Positions 8,614 to 18,666 of a stretch of 64,000 nucleotides of DNA are shown here, piece by piece. Every line of letters begins with the position of its first letter. The stretch's first letter is position 1. The position numbers and the translations under genes were made by a program. The DNA comes from CAZUNO01 sp964621445 [NCBI: Candidatus Hadarchaeota archaeon] (GTDB taxonomy: Archaea > CAYQAE01 > CAYVLA01), in the NCBI GenBank assembly GCA_964621445.1, contig CAZUNO010000011.1, positions 17,298 to 81,297 of the forward strand. The letters are read 5' to 3'. A model generated the notes under the pieces. That model made no database searches and was not told the origin of the DNA. It saw only the letters and a list, made by a program, of their open reading frames with translations.

Positions 8614-10683
8614 TTGTTCAAGCCGAGGTCCATGAGCAAGGTAAGTATTCTTCTTCTCGACCAGGACCTGGAGCGGTTTACCCGCGAGGCCCAGGAGAGG
8701 GGTTTGCTCCAGTTTACCGAGTCACCCTCCGTGGAGTCCATGGAGAGGCAGGATGTCCGCGACATGCGGAGCAGGATCGCGGACCTGCAGTCCAAGGTGG
8801 ACAGGGCCGTTTCGGTGCTCGAGGATGCCCGGGAGGAGAAGGCCGAGGCCGGTGGCATGTCCCAGCGACTTAAGGGCATGGTAGGTATCCAGGAGCCACC
8901 GGAGCCCCTGGAGCTTGAGTTCGGATCCGTGGAAGACCAGACCGAGTGGTGCTCCTCCAAGGTGGAGGACATACACGAGGAGGTCCAGAGATTCGGCAAC
9001 ACAATGGAGAGGATAGCCGATCAGAGATCCAAGCTGGAGGCCGCCCTGGGACTGATCAGGGAGATGCTCCCGGTGAAGGTGCCCCTGAGCAGGTTCCGGG
9101 AGTCGGACCTGACCTCCACCTTCTTCTTTCACCTGCCCTCGGAGACCGTCGAGCCCCTGACCCAGGCCTGCAAGGACAACCTGGACCCGGTCCACGTTAC
9201 CGTGGTCTCGGGAACGGCAACCGTCCTGGTCATGGCCATGTGTCTGGAGGAGGACAGGAACAGGCTTCTAACCCAGATACACCGTTTCGAGGGCGAGATC
9301 ATAGAGCTGCCCTCCTATGACGGCAGGCCGAGAGAGATTGAGGAGGACATTCTCTCCGAGCTAGAGGAACTCGAGGAGGAGAGGTCGGAGGTCACGGACA
9401 GGATATACACCATAGCGGCCGAGAGGCTGGACGATCTCAAGATAACCCAGGAGGTCCTGGGGATAGAGGAGGAGAGGCTCGAGACCCTAGAGATGCTTTC
9501 CAGAACCGAGAGCGTTGTCTACGTCAGGGGATGGGTCCCAGAGGACGAGCTCCGTGAACTGGACGAGCTGGTGTCCAGAACCACCAGCGGAAGGTACGTG
9601 CTCAGGAGCGATTCCGAATTCGAGGAGGGGGAGGACCCGCCGACCGACCTGGACAACCCGGGGGTTTTCTCCAGCTTCGAGTGGATAACCAAGATGTACG
9701 GCATGCCCAACTACGGCGAGGTCGATCCCACCATCTTCGTGGCCCCCACTTTTGCCGTGTTTTTCGGCACCTGTCTCACCGATGCCGGTTACGGGATCAT
9801 CCTGGCCCTGGTGAGCTTCCTGGTTTTGAGGAAGGCCTGGGGCAAGGAACTGGGAACCGCCTTCACCCTGTGCGGCTTGGGCACGGTGCTGATGGGCTGG
9901 CTCACCGGGGGCTGGTTCGGTAATATACTTTACAGCGGTCAGTACGGATATGGACCGCAGCTCGCCTTTTTCAAGGCTCCCTGGATAGATCCCATAGAGG
10001 ATCCCGTTTCGCTGCTGGTTTTGGCCCTCATGATGGGGATTGTCCACCTCATGCTGGGGCACGCCACGGCCATCATGTCCTCCCACCGGAAGGGCAATCT
10101 GGTCCAGGGCCTCATAACCCATATCGGGTGGCTGTTAACCCTTTCATTTGGAAGCATATTCATAACCTGGTACCTGGAGATCACCACCGCCAACGCCTTC
10201 TGGAGGACTATAAGCACCTGGGGGACCGGCATAGGGGCCTCCATGGGGATAATCGGATACATACTGGAAAGGGAGGGGAGCGCCATGGTGGCCAGCATTC
10301 CCCAGTTTCTATACGACATACTTTCGCACATAGCGGACGTTATCTCATACTCCAGGCTCCTGGCCCTGGGCATTTCAACCGGGGTCAACGCCCTTCTAAT
10401 AGACTATATCGTGGTTGACATAGCCTGGCCCAGCCTGAGCTCCGGAGCCGGGGCGGGGGAGATAGCGATATTTGCCCTGGTCAGCGTGGCCCTGGCCCTG
10501 GGATTCGTGGTCCTCCACCTGGTAAACATGGCCCTCAACTGTCTCACCGGGTTCGTACACACCATGAGGCTGGAGTTCGCCGAGTATTTCGGTAAGTTCT
10601 ACGAGGGGAACGGGGATGAGTTCAGTCCTCTCAAGGCCGAGAGAACCCTCACCAAGAGTGCCAATCCGGGGGGCGGGAACTGA
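8614..10683 (+). CDS. atpI: A-type ATP synthase membrane stator subunit I (a-subunit)
   Basis: Membrane stator of the ATP synthase: its C-terminal half forms the two ion half-channels against the K ring and its N-terminal cytosolic arm binds the peripheral stalks. Residues 1-350 are largely coiled coil and alpha/beta arm; about seven or eight helices follow from residue 365 (FVAPTFAVFFGTCLTDAGYG). The conserved HTMRLEFAEYFGKFYEG near residue 652 supplies the essential arginine and is the family signature. At 689 residues the length is normal. The TTG start at 8614 has GAGGAG upstream. Its stop overlaps the start of atpE by one base. Confidence 0.94.
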   Translation: MFKPRSMSKVSILLLDQDLERFTREAQERGLLQFTESPSVESMERQDVRDMRSRIADLQSKVDRAVSVLEDAREEKAEAGGMSQRLKGMVGIQEPPEPLELEFGSVEDQTEWCSSKVEDIHEEVQRFGNTMERIADQRSKLEAALGLIREMLPVKVPLSRFRESDLTSTFFFHLPSETVEPLTQACKDNLDPVHVTVVSGTATVLVMAMCLEEDRNRLLTQIHRFEGEIIELPSYDGRPREIEEDILSELEELEEERSEVTDRIYTIAAERLDDLKITQEVLGIEEERLETLEMLSRTESVVYVRGWVPEDELRELDELVSRTTSGRYVLRSDSEFEEGEDPPTDLDNPGVFSSFEWITKMYGMPNYGEVDPTIFVAPTFAVFFGTCLTDAGYGIILALVSFLVLRKAWGKELGTAFTLCGLGTVLMGWLTGGWFGNILYSGQYGYGPQLAFFKAPWIDPIEDPVSLLVLALMMGIVHLMLGHATAIMSSHRKGNLVQGLITHIGWLLTLSFGSIFITWYLEITTANAFWRTISTWGTGIGASMGIIGYILEREGSAMVASIPQFLYDILSHIADVISYSRLLALGISTGVNALLIDYIVVDIAWPSLSSGAGAGEIAIFALVSVALALGFVVLHLVNMALNCLTGFVHTMRLEFAEYFGKFYEGNGDEFSPLKAERTLTKSANPGGGN

Positions 10684-11294
10684 TGACCACCGGTCTGGAT
10701 GCCATCCGGGAGACAATAATCCGGCAGGGCGAGGAGAAGGCCGAGGCCATGATCCGCGAGGCCGAGGAGGAGAAGGAGAAGACCCTCGACCAGGCCCAGG
10801 AACGGGCCGAGGAGGAAAGGCAGAGGATATTGGAGGAGGCCAAACCTAGGGCCCGTACCAGGTACGAGGAGAAGCTAGGCTCCATAAGGAGCGAACTGAA
10901 GAGGAAGCTGCTGATAAAGAGGGAGGAGCTGATCGACAAGGCCTGGAGAAGGGCCGAGGACGAGTTAAAAAAATACGTGAAGAGCGACGAGTATTTGGAG
11001 GACCTGAAATCCATGGTGGTCTCTGCCGCCGCCCAGATAGAGGCAGATTCATACCGGGTATCTGCCAGGCCCGATGACCTGGAGAGGCTCGAGGAAATGA
11101 AGAAGGAGATCGAGGACCAGCTGGGAGATCCGGAGATGGTCCTGGGGGAGGAATTGGATTGTATCGGGGGCGTCAAGGTCTCGGACCCGGAGGGGAGAAT
11201 AGTCCTGGACCGTACCTACGACTCGAGAATGAGCCGCATGAAAGCCGAGCTCAGGCCCAAGCTGGCCAAAATACTCACCGAGGGGGCCGATTGA
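10683..11294 (+). CDS. atpE: A-type ATP synthase peripheral stalk subunit E
   Basis: Peripheral stalk subunit that pairs with H. The N-terminal half (to about residue 110) is a charged helix with many EEA/ERAEEE repeats; the C-terminal half is the globular head that binds subunit B, with the typical GGVKVSDPEGRIVLDRTYDSR near residue 160. At 203 residues it fits the family. The ATG overlaps the atpI stop (TGATG) and its own stop overlaps the atpC start in the same way, so translation is coupled through the operon. Confidence 0.93.
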   Translation: MTTGLDAIRETIIRQGEEKAEAMIREAEEEKEKTLDQAQERAEEERQRILEEAKPRARTRYEEKLGSIRSELKRKLLIKREELIDKAWRRAEDELKKYVKSDEYLEDLKSMVVSAAAQIEADSYRVSARPDDLERLEEMKKEIEDQLGDPEMVLGEELDCIGGVKVSDPEGRIVLDRTYDSRMSRMKAELRPKLAKILTEGAD

Positions 11295-12412
11295 TGGTGG
11301 GGTACGAGCTACCCCTGATAATTGGAGGGATCGCGGCGGTCTCGGTGGCGGTTGCCAGCAAGGCCCGTTCCGTGACCCCCTACGCCTACATAATGGCCAA
11401 GATGCGGGCCTGGGAATCCAGGATGCTGAGCGATGCCAAGATGAGATCCCTGTCGGAGTCCGGTTCGATCCCTGATTTCATAAACGGCCTCCGGGATACC
11501 GACTACCAGGAGGACCTGGAGGGTCAGGAGGAGGAGGTCGAGATGGTGGAGAGGGCGCTTTCCCGGCACCTGCTGGACACCTACCAGGAGATATTTCCCC
11601 TTCTCCCCGAGGAGACCCGGGATTTCTTTCAAAAGTTTTCAGAAAGGCTGGACATGGGGAACCTCTCCCTGGTGGTTCAGGCGGCCGCGGGCCGGGTTGA
11701 TCGGGATGTAGTGGTCTCCCATCTGGTGGACGGGGTATCATTCAGACGGGAAAGGCTGGAGGTGATGTCCGGGAGCGAGGGGATCGAGGAACTGGTGGAA
11801 CATCTCAGCGAGACCTCATATTACCAGGACCTGAGGCCCTACCTGGAGCCCGGGGAGGGGGATGCTCAGGAGCTCATGCGGGCCATCAGGCACTCATTCT
11901 ACGTTTCACTGTGGAGAAAGAGCCAGGAACTGGGCCGGAAGAACCGGTCCATAGCCAGGGACCTGGTCGGCCTGGAGATAGACCTGGAGAACGTCAAGCT
12001 GATCCTCAGGCTCAAGCTGAACCAGCTGCCGGCCGATGTGATAATGAAGAACGTGATACCCGTGGACTGCAACCTGACCCAGGACCTCCTTCGGAGCTGT
12101 GCCCAGGCCGAGGACCTGGAGGAGGTCAAGTCCGTGCTGCTAAAGAGCCCCCTGAGGTCGATCCTGGGGGAGGTTTTCGAGTCGGCCAGGGACCAGGTGG
12201 CGGAGGTGGAGAGGCTGTTGCAGGAAGCCCTGCTGAATCACGGAAAGATGCTCTCCCTTTCCAAGCCGCTGACCATAGCCACCCCTCTTTTCTTCCTGTA
12301 CCAGAAGCATGCAGAGGTCCAGAACCTGAGGGGCGTGGCCAGGGGTGTGGCCGATGGCCTGGAAAGCGAGGATATAGAACGAACACTGGTGGGGTCGGGC
12401 AAAATTGAGTGA
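11294..12412 (+). CDS. atpC: A-type ATP synthase central stalk subunit C
   Basis: Funnel-shaped subunit that joins the rotor ring to the central stalk (D/F). The body of 372 residues matches the family: PYAYIMAKMRAWESRML at the start of the first bundle and DLVGLEIDLENVKLILRLK in the third. The odd point is the N-terminus: residues 5-22 (LPLIIGGIAAVSVAVAS) are hydrophobic enough to span or dip into the membrane, upstream of where many homologues begin. The ATG at 11294 overlaps the atpE stop by one base, and no closer start lies before the conserved region, so the extension seems genuine. Confidence 0.88.
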   Translation: MVGYELPLIIGGIAAVSVAVASKARSVTPYAYIMAKMRAWESRMLSDAKMRSLSESGSIPDFINGLRDTDYQEDLEGQEEEVEMVERALSRHLLDTYQEIFPLLPEETRDFFQKFSERLDMGNLSLVVQAAAGRVDRDVVVSHLVDGVSFRRERLEVMSGSEGIEELVEHLSETSYYQDLRPYLEPGEGDAQELMRAIRHSFYVSLWRKSQELGRKNRSIARDLVGLEIDLENVKLILRLKLNQLPADVIMKNVIPVDCNLTQDLLRSCAQAEDLEEVKSVLLKSPLRSILGEVFESARDQVAEVERLLQEALLNHGKMLSLSKPLTIATPLFFLYQKHAEVQNLRGVARGVADGLESEDIERTLVGSGKIE

Positions 12413-12734
12413 GGTCGTGGTCATAGGGGATCGGGACACGGTAACCGGGTTCCGCCTGGCCGGGATAGAGGGGACCCAGGTGGGCGAGAATGCTAACGAG
12501 ATACGGGATTTCATTCAGAGGTCTCTGGATAGGGACGTGGGAATAGTAATCATAACCAGGTCAAGGGCAGATATGGTTAGAGAATACCTGGACAGGGTCA
12601 GAAGGGAGAGGGCCCTGGTTAAGCCCGTTTTCGTGGAGATACCAGACAAGGGAGGATCACCGGAGGAGGGGAGACTGGAACATCTCATAAAGAGGGTTCT
12701 GGGAACCGAAGTATCATTGGAGTCGATAGGATGA
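12405..12734 (+). CDS. atpF: A-type ATP synthase central stalk subunit F
   Basis: Small Rossmann-like subunit that binds D in the central shaft. [20 protein letters not shown] is the diagnostic N-terminus, and the helical C-terminus ends after [14 protein letters not shown]. At 109 residues it has the usual size. It starts with TTG at 12405 inside the last codons of atpC (8-base overlap) and its stop overlaps the atpA ATG by four bases. Confidence 0.93.
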   Translation: MSEVVVIGDRDTVTGFRLAGIEGTQVGENANEIRDFIQRSLDRDVGIVIITRSRADMVREYLDRVRRERALVKPVFVEIPDKGGSPEEGRLEHLIKRVLGTEVSLESIG

Positions 12735-14479
12735 TTGAAGGATCAGTTCAGAGGGTTGCCGGTCCGGTCGTGACCGCCAAGGGGTTGGCCGGGTCCAAAA
12801 TGCATGACATCGTTTACGTCGGAGAGGATGAACTCATAGGGGAGATAATCAGGCTCAGGAGCGACACCGCCGAGATACAGGTCTACGAGGAGACGGCGGG
12901 GGTCAAGCCCGGGGACGTCATCAACTGCGTCCAGAGGCCGCTCTCGGCCGAACTTGGCCCCGGCCTTATCGGAAACACCTACGACGGCGTGCAGAGACCC
13001 CTGGAGGCCATACAGGAGAAGACCGGGAATTTCATCTCCCGCGGGGTTGGTGCCGACGCCCTGGACCGGGACGCCAAGTGGAAGTTCGTGCCGGCGATCG
13101 AGGAGGGAGATGAGGTCAGCGGGGGGCAGTTCCTGGGCAAGGTCCCCGAATCGAAGATAGTCGACCACAAGATCATGGTTCCCGTGGGCCTGGAGGGGAT
13201 GGTCGAGGACATCGTCCCCGAGGGGGAGTACCGGGTGGAGGACCGGGTGGCCACCATAGACGGCACCGAGGTCTCGATGATGAGCTTCTGGCCGGTTCGA
13301 AGGCCCAGGCCAGTGAGCGAGAAGATGGACCCCACCATCCCTCTGGTCACCGGGCAGAGGATATTCGACACCTTCTTCCCCATAGCCAAGGGGGGGACGG
13401 CCGCCATACCCGGGGGCTTCGGAACCGGAAAGACGGTCTCCCAACACCAGCTGGCCAAGTGGAGTGACGCGGACATAGTGGTCTACGTCGGCTGCGGTGA
13501 GCGGGGAAATGAAATGGCCGAGGTGCTGAAGGACTTCCCGGCCCTAGAGGACCCGCGACACAACGTTCCCCTCATGGAGCGCACCATACTCATAGCAAAC
13601 ACCTCCAACATGCCGGTGGCGGCCAGGGAGGCCTCGGTGTACACCGGGATAACCCTGGCGGAGTACTACCGGGACATGGGCTACGGCGTGGCCCTGATGG
13701 CGGACTCCACATCCAGGTGGGCCGAGGCCCTCAGGGAGATCTCCGCCCGGCTGGAGGAGATGCCGGGGGAGAGGGGCTTCCCGGCCTACCTGGGGAGCAG
13801 GTTGGCCGAGTTCTACGAGCGGGCCGGGAGGGTCACCACCTTGTCCGGCGATCAGGGATCGGTCTCCGTGGTCGGTGCCGTGTCACCGGGCGGGGGGGAC
13901 TTCTCGGAGCCGGTTACCCAGAACACCCTGAGGATAACCCAGGTTTTCTGGGCCCTGGACTCCGACCTCGCCCAGCGAAGGCACTTCCCGGCCGTGAACT
14001 GGCTGGACAGCTACTCCAAGTACGTGGACCAGCTGGCTGACTGGTACAGGGATAACGTTGGTGACCTGACCCAGGTTAGGTCCAGGAGCCTGGAGCTACT
14101 ACAGCGTGAGGACGAGCTCCAGGAGATCGTGCAGCTGGTGGGCCCGGACGCCCTGCCGGAGAACGAGAGGCTGCTACTGGAATGCACCCGGATGATAAGG
14201 GAGGACTTCCTACAGCAGTTCGCCTTCCACGAGGTCGATACCTACTGTCCGCTGTCCAAGCAGTTCGAGATGATGAACGTAATCTTCGAGTTTTACGATT
14301 CGGCACGCAAGCTGGTGGAGTCAGGAATCAGCGTGGAGAGGATCAAGGGCATGAAGGTGAGAAATGATATAGCCCGGATGAAGAACATTCCCACCGAGGA
14401 GTTCGAGGAACAGGCGAGGAAGATCAGGAAGAGAATTGACGATGAGATGCGCCAGGTAAGGGAGGGGGACCAGGAATGA
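12731..14479 (+). CDS. atpA: A-type ATP synthase catalytic subunit A
   Basis: Catalytic ATP-hydrolysing and -synthesising subunit of the A3B3 head. The P-loop is GGFGTGKT at residues 228-235, within the unusual glycine-rich arrangement found in archaeal A subunits. The glutamate loop [15 protein letters not shown], the Walker B region [18 protein letters not shown] and the non-homologous bulge domain between about residues 110 and 200 are all present. At 582 residues it has standard length, with no intein. It is coupled to atpF and atpB by ATGA overlaps. Confidence 0.97.
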   Translation: MIEGSVQRVAGPVVTAKGLAGSKMHDIVYVGEDELIGEIIRLRSDTAEIQVYEETAGVKPGDVINCVQRPLSAELGPGLIGNTYDGVQRPLEAIQEKTGNFISRGVGADALDRDAKWKFVPAIEEGDEVSGGQFLGKVPESKIVDHKIMVPVGLEGMVEDIVPEGEYRVEDRVATIDGTEVSMMSFWPVRRPRPVSEKMDPTIPLVTGQRIFDTFFPIAKGGTAAIPGGFGTGKTVSQHQLAKWSDADIVVYVGCGERGNEMAEVLKDFPALEDPRHNVPLMERTILIANTSNMPVAAREASVYTGITLAEYYRDMGYGVALMADSTSRWAEALREISARLEEMPGERGFPAYLGSRLAEFYERAGRVTTLSGDQGSVSVVGAVSPGGGDFSEPVTQNTLRITQVFWALDSDLAQRRHFPAVNWLDSYSKYVDQLADWYRDNVGDLTQVRSRSLELLQREDELQEIVQLVGPDALPENERLLLECTRMIREDFLQQFAFHEVDTYCPLSKQFEMMNVIFEFYDSARKLVESGISVERIKGMKVRNDIARMKNIPTEEFEEQARKIRKRIDDEMRQVREGDQE

Positions 14480-15873
14480 GCACCGACAAGGTCTACAACA
14501 CGGTTTCCGAGGTATCCGGACCCCTCATCGTGGTCGAGGACGTGGAGGGGGTGGGCTTCGACGAGGTCGTGGAGGTCAGGACCCCCGACGGCCAGGAGAG
14601 AATGGGAAGGGTCCTGGAGGTGGGAGAGAACGCGGCCGTGGTGATGATATTCGAGGGCACCTCCGGGCTGGACACCAACCGGACCAGCGTGCGGTTCTCG
14701 GGTGAGACCCTGAAGCTGCCGGTTTCCATGGAGCTCCTGGGACGTGTCTTCGACGGGATGGGCCGACCCCGCGACGGCGGCCCGGACGTGGTTGCAGACG
14801 ACCGCCGGGACATAAGCGGTGCCCCAATGAACCCGGTGTCCAGGGAGTACCCGGAGGAATTCATACAGACCGGGATATCGGCCATTGACGGCATGAATAC
14901 CCTGGTCCGGGGCCAGAAGCTGCCCATTTTCTCGGGATCGGGCCTGCCCCACAACCAGATCGCGGCGCAGATTGCCAGGCAGGCAACTGTCCTGGGCGAG
15001 GAGGAGGACTTCGCCGTGGTCTTCGCGGCCATGGGGATAACCTACGAGGAGGCCAACTTCTTCAGAAAGGATTTCGAGCGCACCGGGGCCATGGAGAGGA
15101 TCGTTCTGTTCCTTAACCTCGCCGACGACCCGTCGGTGGAGAGGATCATAACCCCCCGAATGGCGCTAACCGCCGCCGAGTACCTGGCCTTCGACCAGGG
15201 GATGCACGTCCTGGTAATCAGGACCGACATGACAAACTACTGCGAGGGCCTGAGGGAGATAAGCGCCGCTAGGGAGGAGGTCCCGGGTAGAAGAGGTTAT
15301 CCGGGCTACATGTATACCGATTTGGCTATGACCTACGAGAGGGCGGGAAGGATGAAGAACAGGAAGGGGAGCGTGACCCAGATACCCATCCTCACCATGC
15401 CCGACGACGACATCACACACCCCATCCCCGACCTGACCGGCTACATAACCGAGGGCCAGATAGTCCTCTCCCGGGCCCTGCACAAGAGGGGCATATACCC
15501 ACCCATAGACGTCCTTCCCTCCCTCAGCCGTCTGATGAAGAGGGGGATCGGCGAAGGGCACACCAGGGAGGACCACGCCGACGTTCAGAACCAGCTCTAC
15601 GCGGCCTACGGCGAGGGATGCGACCTCAGGGACCTGGTGGCCGTGGTGGGGGAGGAGGCCCTGAGCCCCAGGGACCGGAGGTACCTTAACTTGGCCGATG
15701 TGTTCGAGAACGAGTTCCTGAAGCAGGGACCGAACGAGAACCGGTCCATAGAGGAGACCCTGTCCCTGGCATGGGACGTGTTGTCCAACCTTCCCGAGTC
15801 CGAGCTGAAGAGGATTGATCAGGATTATATCGACCACTACTTCCCGGAGCAGGAATCCGAGGAGAAGGAGTAG
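14476..15873 (+). CDS. atpB: A-type ATP synthase regulatory subunit B
   Basis: Non-catalytic nucleotide-binding partner of subunit A in the hexameric head. It lacks a classical P-loop, as expected for B: the equivalent stretch reads [38 protein letters not shown] and [19 protein letters not shown] are family motifs. At 465 residues it is of normal length. Its ATG overlaps the atpA stop by four bases; atpD follows after eight bases. Confidence 0.96.
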   Translation: MSTDKVYNTVSEVSGPLIVVEDVEGVGFDEVVEVRTPDGQERMGRVLEVGENAAVVMIFEGTSGLDTNRTSVRFSGETLKLPVSMELLGRVFDGMGRPRDGGPDVVADDRRDISGAPMNPVSREYPEEFIQTGISAIDGMNTLVRGQKLPIFSGSGLPHNQIAAQIARQATVLGEEEDFAVVFAAMGITYEEANFFRKDFERTGAMERIVLFLNLADDPSVERIITPRMALTAAEYLAFDQGMHVLVIRTDMTNYCEGLREISAAREEVPGRRGYPGYMYTDLAMTYERAGRMKNRKGSVTQIPILTMPDDDITHPIPDLTGYITEGQIVLSRALHKRGIYPPIDVLPSLSRLMKRGIGEGHTREDHADVQNQLYAAYGEGCDLRDLVAVVGEEALSPRDRRYLNLADVFENEFLKQGPNENRSIEETLSLAWDVLSNLPESELKRIDQDYIDHYFPEQESEEKE

Positions 15874-15881
15874 GTGTTGCC

Positions 15882-16535
15882 ATGCCTAAAGGTGGCCTAG
15901 AGGATGTAAAACCCACCCGGATGGAACTCCTGCAGCTCAAGAAGAGGGTGGAGCTGGCGGAGAAGGGACGTGACCTGTTGGAGGAGAAGAGGGACGCCCT
16001 GATGATGGAGTTCTTCGACGCCATGCGCCTGGTCCGGGACCGGAGGGAGACCGCGAACCGTGTTCTACAGAGGGCGCACAGGGATCTCTCCCTCTGTTTC
16101 TCCACCATGGGTACCCAGGAGACCAGGCAGGTATCGACCTACACACAGGCCGAGATCAACGTTTCCATCGGTTCCAAGAACGTCATGGGGGTGACCATAC
16201 CAACGGCGGAGGTGGGGGATATAAAGAGAGATGCAAACCAGAGGGGGTACCCCTTCCTGGGCAACACCGTGCGTCTGGACGAGGCGGCGGGGTCTTTCGA
16301 GGACGCGCTGCAGGCCATCGTGGACCTGGCGGCGGCCGAGGAGACCGCGAGAAAGGTGGCCTCGGAGCTGGAGAAGACCAAGAGGAGGGTCAGCGCCCTG
16401 GATAACGTGGTGGTGCCCAATTTGCAGTCCACCATAAAGAGGATTCAGGACAAGCTCGAGGAGCAGGAGAGGGAGAGCTTCGTCAGGCTCAAGAAGGTAA
16501 AGAGCCTGCTAACCGACGAGGAAGGCTTACTCTAG
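15882..16535 (+). CDS. atpD: A-type ATP synthase central shaft subunit D
   Basis: Rotating shaft of the ATP synthase, equivalent in role to bacterial gamma. The 217 residues form a long antiparallel coiled coil, with the conserved N-terminal VKPTRMELLQLKKRVELAEKG-type segment and the C-terminal RVSALDNVVVPNLQSTIKRI, which is highly diagnostic. It is the last gene of the operon; a T-rich stretch (CATTTTTCTTCATTT, 16550-16564) directly after it is a plausible archaeal terminator. Confidence 0.95.
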   Translation: MPKGGLEDVKPTRMELLQLKKRVELAEKGRDLLEEKRDALMMEFFDAMRLVRDRRETANRVLQRAHRDLSLCFSTMGTQETRQVSTYTQAEINVSIGSKNVMGVTIPTAEVGDIKRDANQRGYPFLGNTVRLDEAAGSFEDALQAIVDLAAAEETARKVASELEKTKRRVSALDNVVVPNLQSTIKRIQDKLEEQERESFVRLKKVKSLLTDEEGLL

Positions 16536-16574
16536 GCGGGCTCTCGAAACATTTTTCTTCATTTCACTACGGGC

Positions 16575-16904
16575 ATGTGCAGGGCGAGGGAGGATATGGA
16601 TGGAAGCTCCTCGGGAAAAATTGTCCTGCTAGCGGCGATAGGAGGACCGGTCGGTAATCTTGTCCTGGTCTCGGGAGCCATGTCCCTGGTAATGATCCTT
16701 CTGGACGTCGAACTGCTGGTGATGGGGATGGCCATATTTGGCCTGTACTCACTGGGCCTTTCCCTGATCTACCTGGTGATGAGGCCGGCTCTGGAGGCCA
16801 TGGAAGCCACCCGTTTGTTCCAGGCGGCGATGGTGGTGGTTACCATTGCCTTCCTGTCTTTCACCCTAACCTTCCTCCTCGACATGGAGATATTGAATTG
16901 GTGA
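16575..16904 (+). CDS. Small multi-pass membrane protein, unknown
   Basis: A 109-residue protein with three or four hydrophobic helices (about residues 16-38, 42-66 and 80-104) and very few charged residues. I recognise no family. The start could be the ATG at 16575 or the in-frame ATG at 16596, which has a GGGAGG just upstream. The last codons overlap the start of the CBS-domain gene, so the two are probably translated together. Conserved coupling would suggest that the CBS protein senses a nucleotide and acts on this membrane partner, but that is only inference from position. Confidence 0.6.
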   Translation: MCRAREDMDGSSSGKIVLLAAIGGPVGNLVLVSGAMSLVMILLDVELLVMGMAIFGLYSLGLSLIYLVMRPALEAMEATRLFQAAMVVVTIAFLSFTLTFLLDMEILNW

Positions 16905-17320
16905 CCACTGCTTACGACTTGGCGACGGCCTACGATATCAGCCGAAAGGAATTGGTGTTCTGCAATGCAAACGACCCGGTCCGAAAGGTGGCCAGGGACT
17001 TTTACGAAAAGAAGATCGGGTCCATGATAGTGGTCAGGGACGATGAGTATATCGGTTTCGTGACCGACGAGAACATATTCCAGGCCATCGCCGAGGATGT
17101 GGACCTGCTCACCTCCAAGGTGGGTGACCTCAAGCTTGACGAGCTTCACAAGATCGACAGGGACGCAACCCTTTCCGAGGTCTCCGACAAGTTTGCCCAG
17201 ACCCAGGCCACCCGGCTGGCCGTGGTTGACGAGCACGGAAAGGTGGTGGCGGTGGTAAAGAAGAAGAACCTGGAGCTACTGGACCGGTTCAGTTTCGTGG
17301 ACCGACTAATGAAGGGCTAG
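16898..17320 (+). CDS. Stand-alone CBS-pair protein
   Basis: The 140 residues consist of two CBS domains: GSMIVVRDDEYIGFVTDENIF (about residues 40-62) and ATRLAVVDEHGKVVAVVKKKN (about 107-127). CBS pairs bind adenosine nucleotides or SAM and regulate a partner. Translation starts at TTG 16898 or GTG 16901, overlapping the upstream membrane protein gene. The stop overlaps the convergent priL stop by four bases. The physical partner is most likely the preceding membrane protein. Confidence 0.82.
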   Translation: MVTTAYDLATAYDISRKELVFCNANDPVRKVARDFYEKKIGSMIVVRDDEYIGFVTDENIFQAIAEDVDLLTSKVGDLKLDELHKIDRDATLSEVSDKFAQTQATRLAVVDEHGKVVAVVKKKNLELLDRFSFVDRLMKG

Positions 17321-18666
17321 TCCTGTCCCCCTCCCTCCCCGGCTTCCCGGTCCCTTTCCTGTTTTGATTTTATCACGTAGTACATTATGGGGTTCTTTAT
17401 TCGACGGCAGGTCTCGTCGGGGTCGCACAATGAGGGGACCTCCCTCCGGATCTTTTCGCAGTTCGGCGGGATATACCAGGTGGAGTTACCGGAGTCCACA
17501 AGCCGGGGGCTCTGAATCAGCCCGAAGCCTAGGTGGTAGAGAATGTTGGCCTTCTCCAGCGGCTGGTCCTCGAAGAGCGGCGGGTTGCACCTGGATCCGG
17601 CCTCGTATATACGGGGTACTATCTCCTCCTCCACTATGGACATGTCGTCTATGAAGTCGGATATCTTGGCATCTCCGGCCAGGGGGGATATCCGGGCGTG
17701 GGAGAAGAAGGAGGTCAGTAGAACGGTGATGGCGTAGTTACGGCTGCCCGCCTCAACGCCCTGTTCGGCCTTCCTGATGCATGGCGGGAAGAGTTCCTCC
17801 CTGAGCTCACCTCCCATGGCCACCAGGTCCTGGTGGCTGCGGCGGGCGATATCCGATACTATCTCCCCGATCCGCCTGAACACCGGGTGCGGTTTCATGC
17901 CCGCCCTCTTCATCTTCAGGTGGACCTTATCGATGTACTCCTCCATGTGCCGGGCTGTTCTCTCGGCCAGCACCTCCAGTGCATCATTTGGCGACAGGAA
18001 TGCCCACCCGTCCTTGATGTAGAAATCCACCATCTCGTGGGCCGTTCCCAGCAGGTTGGTCCACCTGAACTTGTACTGGATCTGGTCCAGGTCCGAGTAT
18101 GAGGCCTTCACGCTTCGGCGGGATGTGAACTTCCTGAGGGCCATAACCTTGTATCTGTCCTCCTCGGGCATGTCTCCCTGTTCAACCCTTCTCAGCCCGA
18201 TGTCTGGTATGAGGCCGACTATGGAGCCCCTTTCCCTGACATAGGCCCGTTTCAACCTCCTTCTGATGATCTCCCTGTAACCGGATATCACGGTTCGTGA
18301 CTCGAAGGAGGTGGGTGAGAAACAGGCGGCGCAGGACTGCATGAGCAGGTAGAGAACCGCGATCTCGAACCTGGGGTCGGGGGGGTTTACGGCCTCCTCG
18401 GGCGGTGATTTCTGGACCATTGTCGGCTGATCGTCCTCCCCCACGCTGGGCTTGGACTGCCACTCGATTCTCTGCCTGCAGGCCTGTATGTATCTCTGGC
18501 CCAGACTGTTGATTGGTGGGGTTTCCTTGGCCAGTTCCCGGGCGGGCTCTGAGAAGGGGTCCAGAAGAGCCCTCTGCACATCGATCCGAGCCACGGTGTT
18601 AGGCAGGTTCCGGGGGATAAAAATCGTGCCCAGTCTAGTCCCAGGCGATGAAGCTGGACAGTCCAT
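17317..18666 (-). CDS. priL: DNA primase large subunit PriL
   Basis: Non-catalytic subunit of the archaeal/eukaryotic-type primase; its C-terminal iron-sulfur domain is needed for initiation of RNA primers. The four cluster cysteines are readable: EELFPPCIRKAEQG, then NCEKI, PSLCDP and ETCRRIKNPIMYYV. The stretch AGSRNYAITVLLTSFF between them is also typical. At 449 residues it is long because of an N-terminal segment of about 90 residues with poor conservation. The ATG at 18666 overlaps the LysE gene by 32 bases; a GTG at 18594 (before ARIDVQRALLDPF) is an alternative. The catalytic PriS is not in the window. Confidence 0.88.
   Translation of the reverse strand: MDCPASSPGTRLGTIFIPRNLPNTVARIDVQRALLDPFSEPARELAKETPPINSLGQRYIQACRQRIEWQSKPSVGEDDQPTMVQKSPPEEAVNPPDPRFEIAVLYLLMQSCAACFSPTSFESRTVISGYREIIRRRLKRAYVRERGSIVGLIPDIGLRRVEQGDMPEEDRYKVMALRKFTSRRSVKASYSDLDQIQYKFRWTNLLGTAHEMVDFYIKDGWAFLSPNDALEVLAERTARHMEEYIDKVHLKMKRAGMKPHPVFRRIGEIVSDIARRSHQDLVAMGGELREELFPPCIRKAEQGVEAGSRNYAITVLLTSFFSHARISPLAGDAKISDFIDDMSIVEEEIVPRIYEAGSRCNPPLFEDQPLEKANILYHLGFGLIQSPRLVDSGNSTWYIPPNCEKIRREVPSLCDPDETCRRIKNPIMYYVIKSKQERDREAGEGGGQD

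Noticed and set aside
12743-13447. A long minus-strand frame under atpA
   Set aside because: Antisense of the conserved catalytic subunit, caused by high GC codon use; no independent start signal.
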